Below, one piece after another: positions 9,124-16,717 of a DNA stretch of 64,000 nucleotides (its first letter is position 1; each line of letters opens with the position of its first letter). The translations under genes were made by a program, and so were the position numbers. A model generated the notes under the pieces. It had not been told where the DNA came from. It saw nothing but the letters and a program-made list of their open reading frames with translations, and ran no database searches. This stretch comes from an uncultured Bacilli bacterium (GTDB lineage: Bacteria > Bacillota_I > Bacilli_A > RFN20 > CAG-288), in assembly GCA_934725685.1 (NCBI GenBank), contig CAKVBX010000003.1, positions 15,602-79,601 of the forward strand, written 5' to 3'.

Positions 9124-10776
9124 ATGTTAGAGGAACTTCACATATCCAATCTTGCCGTCATCGAGGATACAACGCTTTTTTTCCACGGGATGGATACCGC
9201 GCTGGTCGGTGAGACCGGTGCCGGAAAATCCCTCATTGTCACATCCCTGAATCTGCTATTGGGAGAACGGGTCGATTATTCTCTCGTCCGTGATAAGAAT
9301 AGGAAGGCCATCATCAGCGGTGTCTTTTCGCTGTCCGAGGATTTTCTCAGCAAACAGGATGGCGTGAAAGAATATGTGGAAGGGAATACTCTGATTCTTA
9401 AGCGCGTCCTCAATCCTGACCACAGCGCTAGGCACTACATCAACGGCACTCCGGTGAGCGCCCAGGAGATGAAAGGGGTCTCCCTCCATCTGATCGATAT
9501 CCATTCTCAGAATGCAAACAGCGACCTACTCGATGAGAAAAAGCAGCTTTCCTATGTCTATGGTTTCCTCTCCAAAGAAGGAAGGAAAGCAAAGGAGGCC
9601 TATGAGAAGTCTTACGCCTCTTATCGGAAAGCAAAAAGGGAGAAAGAGGATTTTCTTTCCTCCTGCCACGATATCGATCTCGATTATCTGACCTTCCAAA
9701 TCCATGAAATCGAGAAATATCAGCTGAAAGAAAATGAAATTGAGAATCTCAACGAAGAGTATGCCTCCTTGGCCGATTATGCGAAACTTGAAAGCAAATT
9801 CAGCGATTACGAAAGCGTGAAAGAAGGAAATGGTTATTCTCTTACCTCTTCGTTATCCGAGGTGAGACGGAAACTCGGTGGCTTCAAGGGAACGTGCTTG
9901 GAAAAAGAGTGCGAATCCTCTATCGATGCCATCGATAACCTGGAAGAGAAACTCTCCGCACTCGAAGATGCCTTCTCTTCCCTTGATTTTTCCCCTCGGC
10001 GGATTGACGAAATCAATGCCCGTCTTTATGAGCTGAAGACACTGCAACGGAAATTCGGAAGAACGACCACTGAAATATTGGAAAAGTATAATGAATTCAA
10101 AACAAAACTTGAATTTGCCAATTCCTTTTCGGAAAAAAAAGCGGAATATGAAGACAAAGAACGCCTCGCCTATGATTGCGTGCTGAAAAACGGCGAAGCT
10201 CTTCACCTGGAAAGTGAGAAAGCCAGGGAACGTCTCACCAAGGAAATCGATAAAAACCTTGTAGAACTCGGACTGAGGAAGAACGGCTTTTTCGTCCGTT
10301 TCGAAAAGCGGAATACGGCGGAAAGCGACGGGCTTTATTCCGCCGTATTCGAAGTACAGCTCAATGAAGGCATCGAACGGGCGACCCTCAGAAGCGCGGC
10401 GTCCGGCGGAGAAACCTCAAGACTGATGCTCGCTTTAAAAGCGGTCCTCAATCAGGTCAATCCCTATGATCTACTCGTCTTTGACGAAATCGACACCGGC
10501 GTAAGCGGTAAACAGGCCCTTTTAGTGGCAAAGAAAATCCGTGAGCTCTCCAAGACGAGCCAGGTGTTAGTCATCTCCCACCTGCCCCAGGTCGTCGCCA
10601 GTGCAACGGAAGCCATCTATATCAGTAAAACGGTGAAAGATGGAAAGACCGCCACCGAAGCGAAGACGCTTTCAGAAGAGGAGTTCCTTCTCTTCATCGG
10701 TCGCATGCTCTCCGCTTCTACCCTGACGGATGCCGCCAAAGAGCAGGCCAAAGAACTGCGGAAGGAATTTCTCTGA
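9124..10776 (+). CDS. recN: DNA repair protein RecN
   Basis: 550 residues, the usual RecN size. An SMC-like ATPase: Walker A GETGAGKS near residue 35, a long central coiled coil (about 150-370) with paired helices, then the ABC signature SGGETSRLMLALKAVL and Walker B DLLVFDEIDTGVSGK, followed by VISHLPQVVA. It acts early at double-strand breaks, holding DNA ends. TAGGAGG precedes the ATG. Placement after xseB and dxs matches the Firmicutes xseB-ispA-dxs-recN neighbourhood. Its stop overlaps the dinB start by one base. Confidence 0.97.
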   Translation: MLEELHISNLAVIEDTTLFFHGMDTALVGETGAGKSLIVTSLNLLLGERVDYSLVRDKNRKAIISGVFSLSEDFLSKQDGVKEYVEGNTLILKRVLNPDHSARHYINGTPVSAQEMKGVSLHLIDIHSQNANSDLLDEKKQLSYVYGFLSKEGRKAKEAYEKSYASYRKAKREKEDFLSSCHDIDLDYLTFQIHEIEKYQLKENEIENLNEEYASLADYAKLESKFSDYESVKEGNGYSLTSSLSEVRRKLGGFKGTCLEKECESSIDAIDNLEEKLSALEDAFSSLDFSPRRIDEINARLYELKTLQRKFGRTTTEILEKYNEFKTKLEFANSFSEKKAEYEDKERLAYDCVLKNGEALHLESEKARERLTKEIDKNLVELGLRKNGFFVRFEKRNTAESDGLYSAVFEVQLNEGIERATLRSAASGGETSRLMLALKAVLNQVNPYDLLVFDEIDTGVSGKQALLVAKKIRELSKTSQVLVISHLPQVVASATEAIYISKTVKDGKTATEAKTLSEEEFLLFIGRMLSASTLTDAAKEQAKELRKEFL

Positions 10777-11909
10777 TGGAGAAAATCATTGCCCACGTCG
10801 ATCTTAACGCTTTCTTTGTCCAATGCGAAATCCGGGAGAATCCCAGTCTCATGAATCTTCCAGTCGCCATCGGCTATGACGGAAAACGCGGCGTAATCTC
10901 GACCTCAAGTTATGAGGCGAGAAAACGGGGCGTGAATTCCGGAATGCCGGTTTCCACGGCAAAACGGAAGTGCCCCGAACTTGTTCTCGTTCCCTCTCAT
11001 TTTGACCTCTATCGACGCTATTCGAAGAATTTTTTCTCGTTTCTCCGGAAACGCTATCCGATTTTGGAACAGGCCTCCATCGATGAATGCTATATCGATA
11101 TGACCAAGGAAGCAGACCGGGAACACCTCCACGATTATCTCTTCGATCTTTCGATGGAACTCTATCGGGCAACGGACCTGAAATGTTCCATCGGCGTCGG
11201 TTGGACAAAATTCCTCGCCAAGATGGGCTCGGACTATAAGAAACCACTCGGTCTCACCATCTTCACACATGAGAATTTCCAAGCGATGCTCTTCCCCCTT
11301 CCCATCGAGAAAATGTTCGGAATCGGTGCGAAAAGCGCACCGAAACTGAGAGATCTCGGCATCAATACCATCGGGGATTTCTATCATTTCTCGTATCCGG
11401 AAGAGAAGAAGATTTTCGGTTCCTATTTTACGGAACTGAGAAATCAGCTCGACGGCATCGGCAATGACGTGGTCGACACTTCCGGTTTTGATCCGAAGAG
11501 TATCTCCGCCGAGCGGACCTTCCTCAACGATGAAAGCAATGAAGACGAACTCGAGGAGATGATTTATCAATGCGCTAAGGACTGTACCAATGAACTGTTG
11601 GCCTACCATAAAGTCACCGACTGTGTCGGACTGAAGCTGAGGACCCCGGCTTTCGTGACGAAAAGCAAACGGATCACGCTGAAAGAAAAGACGGATTCCC
11701 TGGAAGTCATCTATTCTGCCGCCCTCTCGATTCTGAGAAATGTCTATCATGGGCAGAGTTACCGCCTGATCGGCGTCCTTCTGGAACGGGTCAGTGAGAA
11801 GGACGGCTCAAAGGAAACAAAAGAGAAGCGGGAGGATGTGCTATCGATTCTGAATGAGAAGAATCCGACCGCAATTCCTCTTACGACCCTTTCGAAGGTG
11901 AAGAAATGA
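10776..11909 (+). CDS. dinB: Y-family DNA polymerase IV
   Basis: 377 residues. Catalytic metal ligands are visible in IIAHVDLNAFFVQCE (Asp8) and SIDECYIDMT (Asp/Glu pair near residue 102). The fingers motif is GVISTSSYEARKRGV and the thumb segment ends in MFGIGAKSAPKLRDLGI. The little-finger domain follows. It is a low-fidelity translesion polymerase. The palm motif reads DLNAFF, not the common DMDAFF. No beta-clamp motif is obvious at the C-terminus. The gene overlaps recN and xerD and forms part of a repair and recombination operon. Confidence 0.93.
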   Translation: MEKIIAHVDLNAFFVQCEIRENPSLMNLPVAIGYDGKRGVISTSSYEARKRGVNSGMPVSTAKRKCPELVLVPSHFDLYRRYSKNFFSFLRKRYPILEQASIDECYIDMTKEADREHLHDYLFDLSMELYRATDLKCSIGVGWTKFLAKMGSDYKKPLGLTIFTHENFQAMLFPLPIEKMFGIGAKSAPKLRDLGINTIGDFYHFSYPEEKKIFGSYFTELRNQLDGIGNDVVDTSGFDPKSISAERTFLNDESNEDELEEMIYQCAKDCTNELLAYHKVTDCVGLKLRTPAFVTKSKRITLKEKTDSLEVIYSAALSILRNVYHGQSYRLIGVLLERVSEKDGSKETKEKREDVLSILNEKNPTAIPLTTLSKVKK

Positions 11910-12784
11910 CCCTCTTATCCCTGCTCGACGAATATTCCGTCTATCTCCTTTCCGAAAAGGCGCTGTCAGAGAAGACCTACCAGGCCTATCAGAAGGATCT
12001 CCATGATTTCCTCACTGTCGTATCAAATAAGGAACTTCAGGATCTGTCGGATGAAGATATTGCGAAGTACCGTACCTGGTTGGAGAACCAAGGGTATGCC
12101 AGAAAGACCATGACGAGGAAAATTACCTCGCTCCGCTGTTTTCTTGCCTATGCGGAGAAGGAGAAGGGCATCTCCCTGTCCCTGGATATTCCGCTTCCGA
12201 AGAAGGAGACGAGACTTCCTGTCTATCTGACCGGGGATGAGGTCTCATCAATCCTGAAACAGTGTAAAACAGAGACGGAAACCGGCCTTCTTGACCATAC
12301 GATGATCGCCCTCATGTATTTGACCGGACTCCGCGTTTCGGAGCTTGTAGGACTGAGAACGGACCGCATCTATCTCAAAGGCGGTTATCTCAAAGTCTTC
12401 GGCAAAAGAAACAAGGAACGAATTGTCCCACTCAACGGACAAGCACTGGCCTTAGTCAGGTCCTATCAAAGCCGGTACCGGAATGCCATCAAAGACAATC
12501 CGCTGCTCTTCTTCGTCCATCCCGACGGAAAACCGGTGAGCCGTCAGTACTTCTTCCTTCACCTGAAGGAATGTGCCAAAGAAGCCGGAATCACCAAGAA
12601 AATCTCTCCTCACACTCTGCGTCATTCTTTTGCGACCGCCCTGCTTCTTTCCGGAGCCACCCTTGTCCAGGTCCAGGCACTGCTCGGACACGAAAACATC
12701 AAGACGACGGCAATCTACACCCATCTTACTGATTTGAAGGAGAAAGAAGTATATAATGATTGTTGGAAGAAAAAGAACAAATGA
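11906..12784 (+). CDS. xerD: Tyrosine recombinase XerC/XerD family, probably XerD
   Basis: 292 residues. An N-terminal SAM-like core-binding domain is followed by the catalytic domain. The visible catalytic set is R in YLTGLRVSELVGLR, K in KVFGKRNKERIVPL, HxxR in SPHTLRHSFATALL, H in LLGHENIKTTAIYTHL, and the Tyr nucleophile in YTHL. It resolves chromosome dimers at dif. The call as XerD rests on the following deoB gene, since xerD-deoB is a conserved Bacilli pair. A dif-like site lies only about 1.5 kb downstream (14296-14323). A single-recombinase XerS-like role cannot be excluded without knowing whether a second Xer gene exists. Confidence 0.9.
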   Translation: MTLLSLLDEYSVYLLSEKALSEKTYQAYQKDLHDFLTVVSNKELQDLSDEDIAKYRTWLENQGYARKTMTRKITSLRCFLAYAEKEKGISLSLDIPLPKKETRLPVYLTGDEVSSILKQCKTETETGLLDHTMIALMYLTGLRVSELVGLRTDRIYLKGGYLKVFGKRNKERIVPLNGQALALVRSYQSRYRNAIKDNPLLFFVHPDGKPVSRQYFFLHLKECAKEAGITKKISPHTLRHSFATALLLSGATLVQVQALLGHENIKTTAIYTHLTDLKEKEVYNDCWKKKNK

Positions 12785-12803
12785 ACCTCAGAAAGGAGAG
12801 ACT

Positions 12804-14015
12804 ATGAAGAAATTCAGAAGAATGTTCGTGATTGTCATGGATTCGGTCGGTATCGGGGCGGAACCCGATGCGGACCGCTTCTTTAACGGCAGTCACAATG
12901 ATGTCGGATCCAACACCTGGGTCCATATCGCCGAAAAGAAGAACGGGCTTCATGTCCCAACCATGGAGGCACTCGGACTTCATGATCTCGCCCCAGTCCT
13001 CGGAACGGAAGAAGTGAACCATCCCCATTCCTATGTCCAGACGCTCCGCGAAGCGAGCAACGGCAAGGATACTCTGACCGGGCACTGGGAGATGATGGGA
13101 ATCCTGACCGAGCATCCGCTTGTCACCTTCACCGACACCGGTTTCCCGAAAGAGCTCCTCGATGAGCTTTCTGTACGTACCGGAAGAAAATTGATCGGAA
13201 ACTATTCTCAGTCCGGGACCGTCATCCTCGATGAACTGGGAGAACAGTCCATTCGGGAAAAGAGTCTCATCATCTATACTTCCGCGGATTCGGTCCTTCA
13301 GCTCGCCGCCAATATTGATGTGATTCCTCTTGAGGAACTCTATCGTGACTGCGAAATTGCAAGAGAGATTACCCGGAAGGAAGAATGGAGAGTCGGCCGT
13401 GTCATCGCCCGTCCGTTCGTCGGTACTGAGAAAGGTCACTTTAAGCGGACTACCGACAGAAGAGACTACGCTTTACAACCGAATGGCAGCACATCGCTCG
13501 ACGATTTGATTGCCGCTTCGAAGGAAGTCATCGCGGTAGGAAAGATCCACGATATCTTTGCCGGCCGTGGCATGAACGAATCCTACCATATCGACAGCAA
13601 TCATGACGGTATGATGAAAACCCTCGACATTATGAAGAACCGGGACTTCGAAGGTCTCTGCTTCGTCAACCTGGCCGACTTCGATGTCTTATACGGACAC
13701 CGCCGCAATCCAATTGGCTACGGAGATTGCATCGAGGAGTTCGATCGGGATCTCAAGGGAATCATCGATGCCATGAAAGCGGATGACTGCCTGATGATCA
13801 CTGCCGACCACGGCAATGATCCGACCTGGTGGGGGACGGATCACACCAGAGAACGTGTTCCGCTCATCACCTATTCTCCTTCCTATGAACACGGAAGAAG
13901 AATCGAAGAACGCGATACCTTCGGCTGCATCGGAAAAACAATCCTGAAGAACTTCGGTGTCAAACCGAGCGAGAACGAAATCGGTACTGTCATCGACGAA
14001 CTTCTGGAAGACTGA
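12804..14015 (+). CDS. deoB: Phosphopentomutase
   Basis: 403 residues. Interconverts ribose- or deoxyribose-1-phosphate and the 5-phosphates in nucleoside salvage. The start at 12804 follows AAAGGAGA; an upstream in-frame extension overlaps xerD and is not DeoB-like. Alkaline-phosphatase-fold metal motifs are seen: VIVMDSVGIGAEPDA, NGKDTLTGHWEMMG (nucleophile Thr), FVNLADFDVLYGHRRN, MITADHGNDPTWWGTDHTRE. A rho-independent terminator follows at once, ending the long plus-strand operon that begins at tex or earlier. Confidence 0.96.
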   Translation: MKKFRRMFVIVMDSVGIGAEPDADRFFNGSHNDVGSNTWVHIAEKKNGLHVPTMEALGLHDLAPVLGTEEVNHPHSYVQTLREASNGKDTLTGHWEMMGILTEHPLVTFTDTGFPKELLDELSVRTGRKLIGNYSQSGTVILDELGEQSIREKSLIIYTSADSVLQLAANIDVIPLEELYRDCEIAREITRKEEWRVGRVIARPFVGTEKGHFKRTTDRRDYALQPNGSTSLDDLIAASKEVIAVGKIHDIFAGRGMNESYHIDSNHDGMMKTLDIMKNRDFEGLCFVNLADFDVLYGHRRNPIGYGDCIEEFDRDLKGIIDAMKADDCLMITADHGNDPTWWGTDHTRERVPLITYSPSYEHGRRIEERDTFGCIGKTILKNFGVKPSENEIGTVIDELLED

Positions 14016-14027
14016 TTCCACAATAGG

Positions 14028-14061
14028 CTCTCTGCTTCTGAAAAGAGGCGGAGAGTTTTTT
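14028..14061 (+). terminator. Rho-independent terminator of the deoB operon
   Basis: A 12-bp stem (14028-14039 with 14044-14055, two G-T wobbles) around a GAAA loop, followed directly by six T residues. Confidence 0.88.
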
Positions 14062-14135
14062 GATGGCCAAAATTGTTATAGTGTTTAATTAGTACTAGAT
14101 ACAAACTAAATATAAGCGTTCAACAATTTTTCATA

Positions 14136-14166
14136 TAGTAGAAATGTAGTACTAGTTAAGTACTAA
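14136..14166 (+). repeat. Left arm of a 31-bp inverted repeat flanking dif
   Basis: Matches the reverse complement of 14490-14520 at 27 of 31 positions, with a perfectly conserved 14-base core TAGTACTAGTTAAG. Within the arm, TAGTACTA and AAGTACTA are 11 bp apart, about one helical turn, which suggests a dimeric protein site. The tail TAAGTACTAAAAT resembles the GTACTAAA core of Bacillus RTP/Ter sites as I recall them. Confidence 0.8.
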
Positions 14167-14295
14167 AATAATAAACTACAAAAAGAGATTGCTTTAGGTA
14201 GATAAGGTTCTCTTGGAAAGCCAATTTTTTTAATTAGTAATAAACTAGCACTACTTAAATACTAATTTGGAGTATTCGGAATTATTAGATTTTCT

Positions 14296-14323
14296 TGTTA
14301 ACATAATATCCATTATACGAACA
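14296..14323 (-). other. dif: dif-like chromosome dimer resolution site
   Basis: 28 bp. Read on the minus strand it has an XerC-type arm TGTTCGTATAA, a six-base centre TGGATA and an XerD-type arm TTATGTTAACA. Against the E. coli dif sequence as I remember it, 22 of 28 positions match, with TTATGTTAA identical in the XerD arm; about 20 of 28 match the B. subtilis site. The outer bases form a CTTGTT/AACAAG inverted repeat. It lies where gene direction flips, about 1.5 kb from a Xer recombinase gene. No database search was possible. Confidence 0.82.
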
Positions 14324-14446
14324 AGGTTGGCCAGAGCAGATAAAGTAATTTCTTACGTGATTGGCCACCAATTGATCACTATTCCTAATAATTTGTCTTA
14401 TCAAATTTTCTACTAATTATATACTAATTTTTAATCATTCAAAAAA

Positions 14447-14476
14447 GAGGACACTTTATCGTGTCCTCGATTTTTT
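14447..14476 (-). terminator. Bidirectional rho-independent terminator, probably for the mtnN operon
   Basis: A perfect 8-bp stem GAGGACAC/GTGTCCTC with a six-base loop, flanked by six A (14441-14446) and six T (14471-14476), so it can work on both strands. It lies 100 bases past the mtnN stop on the minus strand. Confidence 0.85.
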
Positions 14477-14489
14477 AGTAAATTTGAAA

Positions 14490-14520
14490 TTAGTGCTTAA
14501 CTAGTACTATTTTGCTACTA
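14490..14520 (-). repeat. Right arm of the 31-bp inverted repeat flanking dif
   Basis: Reverse complement partner of 14136-14166 (27 of 31). The arms face each other across dif; the midpoint of the pair (about 14328) is within 20 bases of the dif centre. Confidence 0.8.
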
Positions 14521-14575
14521 AAGTTTCAAATATCAAAAATTAGAATTCTAGTAATAAAATAGTACTATATTACTA

Positions 14576-15262
14576 CTATTTCTTGGAAAGTCCAATAATC
14601 ATCTCTAAAGCCAACTTACCGGCACGGTTCGAAGCCTGGACAAGACGCTTCTCATAAGTGGTCTTGTTCTCTTCGCAATTCGGATCATCAGAGATGGTAC
14701 GGATGATGACATACGGAAGCTTACTCATGTAAGCGACCTGACCGACCGCAGCCGATTCCATGTCACAGGCCACCGGATTATCAAAGTCCTCATAGACACT
14801 GGAAGAGAGATTGTCCTTCGTGACAAAGGTGTCTCCGGAAAGGACGAGACCGGTCTTGATGTACTTCCTGTTCAGAGAGAGTGCAATCGTCACCGCCTGA
14901 TCATCGCAAGAAAAATAAAGAGGCATCGAACACATCTGACCGCGCTTATAACCGAAGGCGACAACATCGACATCGTGGTAAGCACACTTCGTGGCGACAA
15001 AGGTATCGAGCGGTTTCAGTTCCTTGGAGATGGATCCGGCCACACCGATGTTGATGATTTCGTCGACTTGGAAGTTTTGCAAAAACGTACCGAGCCTGTA
15101 GGCCATCGAGACTTTGCCAATCCCGCCGATCATGCCGTAGATGATATAGTCTTTCCCTTCATAGATGGAAATCGGGCCGATTTTCCTGACATCCGTCAAG
15201 GTTGAGAAAAGCCCGTCGAGTTCTTCTTTCTGGGCTGCGACGACAAGGAAACGTTTTGCCAT
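14576..15262 (-). CDS. mtnN: 5'-methylthioadenosine/S-adenosylhomocysteine nucleosidase
   Basis: 228 residues, typical for MTAN. Hydrolyses MTA and SAH to adenine and the thioribose. The motifs IINIGVAGSIS, VLSGDTFVT, VACDMESAAVGQVAY (substrate-binding Met-Glu) and IIRTISDDP with the catalytic Asp are in order. The start is the ATG at 15262, two bases after the rsfS stop. It is the last gene of the yqeH-yqeK-rsfS-mtnN operon, an order also seen in other Firmicutes. Confidence 0.95.
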   Translation of the reverse strand: MAKRFLVVAAQKEELDGLFSTLTDVRKIGPISIYEGKDYIIYGMIGGIGKVSMAYRLGTFLQNFQVDEIINIGVAGSISKELKPLDTFVATKCAYHDVDVVAFGYKRGQMCSMPLYFSCDDQAVTIALSLNRKYIKTGLVLSGDTFVTKDNLSSSVYEDFDNPVACDMESAAVGQVAYMSKLPYVIIRTISDDPNCEENKTTYEKRLVQASNRAGKLALEMIIGLSKK

Positions 15263-15264
15263 CT

Positions 15265-15708
15265 TCAGAATTCCTTGTTTTCTTTCTTTCTTCTGCGATA
15301 GACGGGTTCCTCCGTCACTTTGACGATCTTGTGGGGGACGTCCTGATACAGCTGATCGAAACCGACTCTTTCGCGTTCTTCCTTGGTGAAGAGCTGAACG
15401 ACAATGTCTTTACAGTCGATCAGCCACCAGTTGGAGTCGTTCTTGCCTTCGACATGATCGACTTCATGGTAATTGTCGTAGATGGTCTCCTTGGCTGTCT
15501 GGACAAGAGCGCGAAGCCTTCTCTCATTCTGGGAAGAGGCGACGACATAGAAGGAAACGAATGGAGAGTTGTTTCTCACGTCGTAGACCACGACATCCTC
15601 TCCGAAGTTATAGGAAAGGTCTTCGGCGATGTGAAGCGGTCTTTTGTTGCGGATTGTCCCTTTGTTTTCGAGGACGAACTTCTTTTTTGCATTGGTTTTC
15701 TTAAGCAT
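15265..15708 (-). CDS. rsfS: Ribosomal silencing factor RsfS
   Basis: Binds L14 and blocks subunit joining during starvation. The start at 15708 (MLKKTNAKK) is preceded by AGGAG, giving 147 residues; the frame opens six codons earlier but without a ribosome site. The Iojap signature VEGKNDSNWWLIDCKDIVV is followed by QLFTKEERE (family: G...W.L.D.gdvvVHif....R..Y). A basic C-terminal tail RRRKKENKEF is present. Four bases separate it from yqeK. Confidence 0.92.
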   Translation of the reverse strand: MLKKTNAKKKFVLENKGTIRNKRPLHIAEDLSYNFGEDVVVYDVRNNSPFVSFYVVASSQNERRLRALVQTAKETIYDNYHEVDHVEGKNDSNWWLIDCKDIVVQLFTKEERERVGFDQLYQDVPHKIVKVTEEPVYRRRKKENKEF

Positions 15709-15712
15709 GGTT

Positions 15713-16717
15713 TTACTCCTTATCATTCAGATAGTATTCGTATTTCTCACGGGCGAGAGGATATTCTTTGTAATCGATTCCCCGGCTTTTGAAATATTCG
15801 ACCTGTTTACGGACGAGATAGAGAAAGCCCTCGTCGAGATTCTCCATGCATCGTCTTCTTTTTTCTTCGGTTTCGAATTCCCTGAGCGGTTCCACTTCAT
15901 CGGAAGCATAGAGACACTTCATATACTCCGTCATGGAAGCTTTGCCCGTACAATGGAATTCGATCATGTCGATGACATCCTTCGGCGCATGATAGCGAGT
16001 CTTAGCCAGATACGCTCCGATGAACTGATGGATGGCATAGCTTGGACATGGGGTATACTGCGGAAAGTACTCTTTTACGATTGCCTCGGCTTTCCCGAGC
16101 GGAAAATCCTTGGCGATGTCGTGAAGGAGACCTGCGTGATAGCAGAGAATCGGGTCCAGGCCGTTTTTCTCTCCCATCTGATAAGCAGTCTTTGCAACGG
16201 AGAGAGAGTGCCGGAAACGGTGTTCCGAGACGCTTCCTTTGATATCTCCGGTAAAATACCCACCCGCTTCAGAGAGGGCGTCCAGGACCGGCTTTTCCGT
16301 CCATAGATACTGTCCGGTTCTGATTTCTTTGGCCTGTCTTCTTCCGAGATACCGAAGTCTTGCGTGTACAAGATCCGTTGCGAGAATTCTTTCGGACAGA
16401 AGAAGAACATGGTCAGAGGCAGAATCCGTCCCATTGAGGAACGATATTTTCTCCCCTTCCTCGAGCACGAAGTAATCCTCTTCCCGGTTCTCAAGGAATC
16501 GTTCTCTTGCTTCTTGAAGGGACACAAAGACGGAATCCGGATAGAGGGAACGAATCATCGTTTCCCTCAGGGAAAGGGATGCGACACCATCCAAGAGAAC
16601 AAAAGATACCCTTTCCTCTCCGTTGAGACAAGGAAAATAGGCAGATCGGTGCGCAAGGAAGTGAATGTCGCTTTCCGTGATGGGATCAAAGGGGGAGAGA
16701 AAGTAAAGTTTTCTCAT
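15713..16717 (-). CDS. yqeK: YqeK-type HD phosphohydrolase with degenerate N-terminal NadD-like domain
   Basis: 334 residues. The C-terminal half (about 155-334) is a YqeK HD domain: HRFRHSLSVAKTA, then YHAGLLHDIAKD and a later Asp, as in YqeK enzymes that split Ap4A. The N-terminal 150 residues look like a decayed nicotinate-nucleotide adenylyltransferase: LSPFDPITESD stands where NadD has GGSFDPIHxGH, so FDPI remains but the HxGH histidines are gone, and no ISSTxIR motif is clear. NadD lies just before yqeK in B. subtilis, so this is probably a fused, inactivated nadD. NAD adenylylation would then need another gene. Confidence 0.85.
   Translation of the reverse strand: MRKLYFLSPFDPITESDIHFLAHRSAYFPCLNGEERVSFVLLDGVASLSLRETMIRSLYPDSVFVSLQEARERFLENREEDYFVLEEGEKISFLNGTDSASDHVLLLSERILATDLVHARLRYLGRRQAKEIRTGQYLWTEKPVLDALSEAGGYFTGDIKGSVSEHRFRHSLSVAKTAYQMGEKNGLDPILCYHAGLLHDIAKDFPLGKAEAIVKEYFPQYTPCPSYAIHQFIGAYLAKTRYHAPKDVIDMIEFHCTGKASMTEYMKCLYASDEVEPLREFETEEKRRRCMENLDEGFLYLVRKQVEYFKSRGIDYKEYPLAREKYEYYLNDKE

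Larger units (their letters stand above)
14062..14575. other. AT-rich intergenic region between convergent operons (putative terminus)
   Basis: No credible gene. This 514-base stretch is much richer in A and T than its surroundings and separates an all-plus block from a mostly minus block. It holds four exact copies of the palindrome TAGTACTA (14090, 14147, 14502, 14560), many TACTAAT-like words, a dif-like site, a 31-bp inverted repeat pair and a terminator, each listed separately. Confidence 0.7.

Noticed and set aside
14016..14575. Origin of replication in the AT-rich gap
   Set aside because: No cluster of TTATCCACA-type DnaA boxes and no dnaA or dnaN nearby; the dif-like site and converging genes point to the terminus instead.
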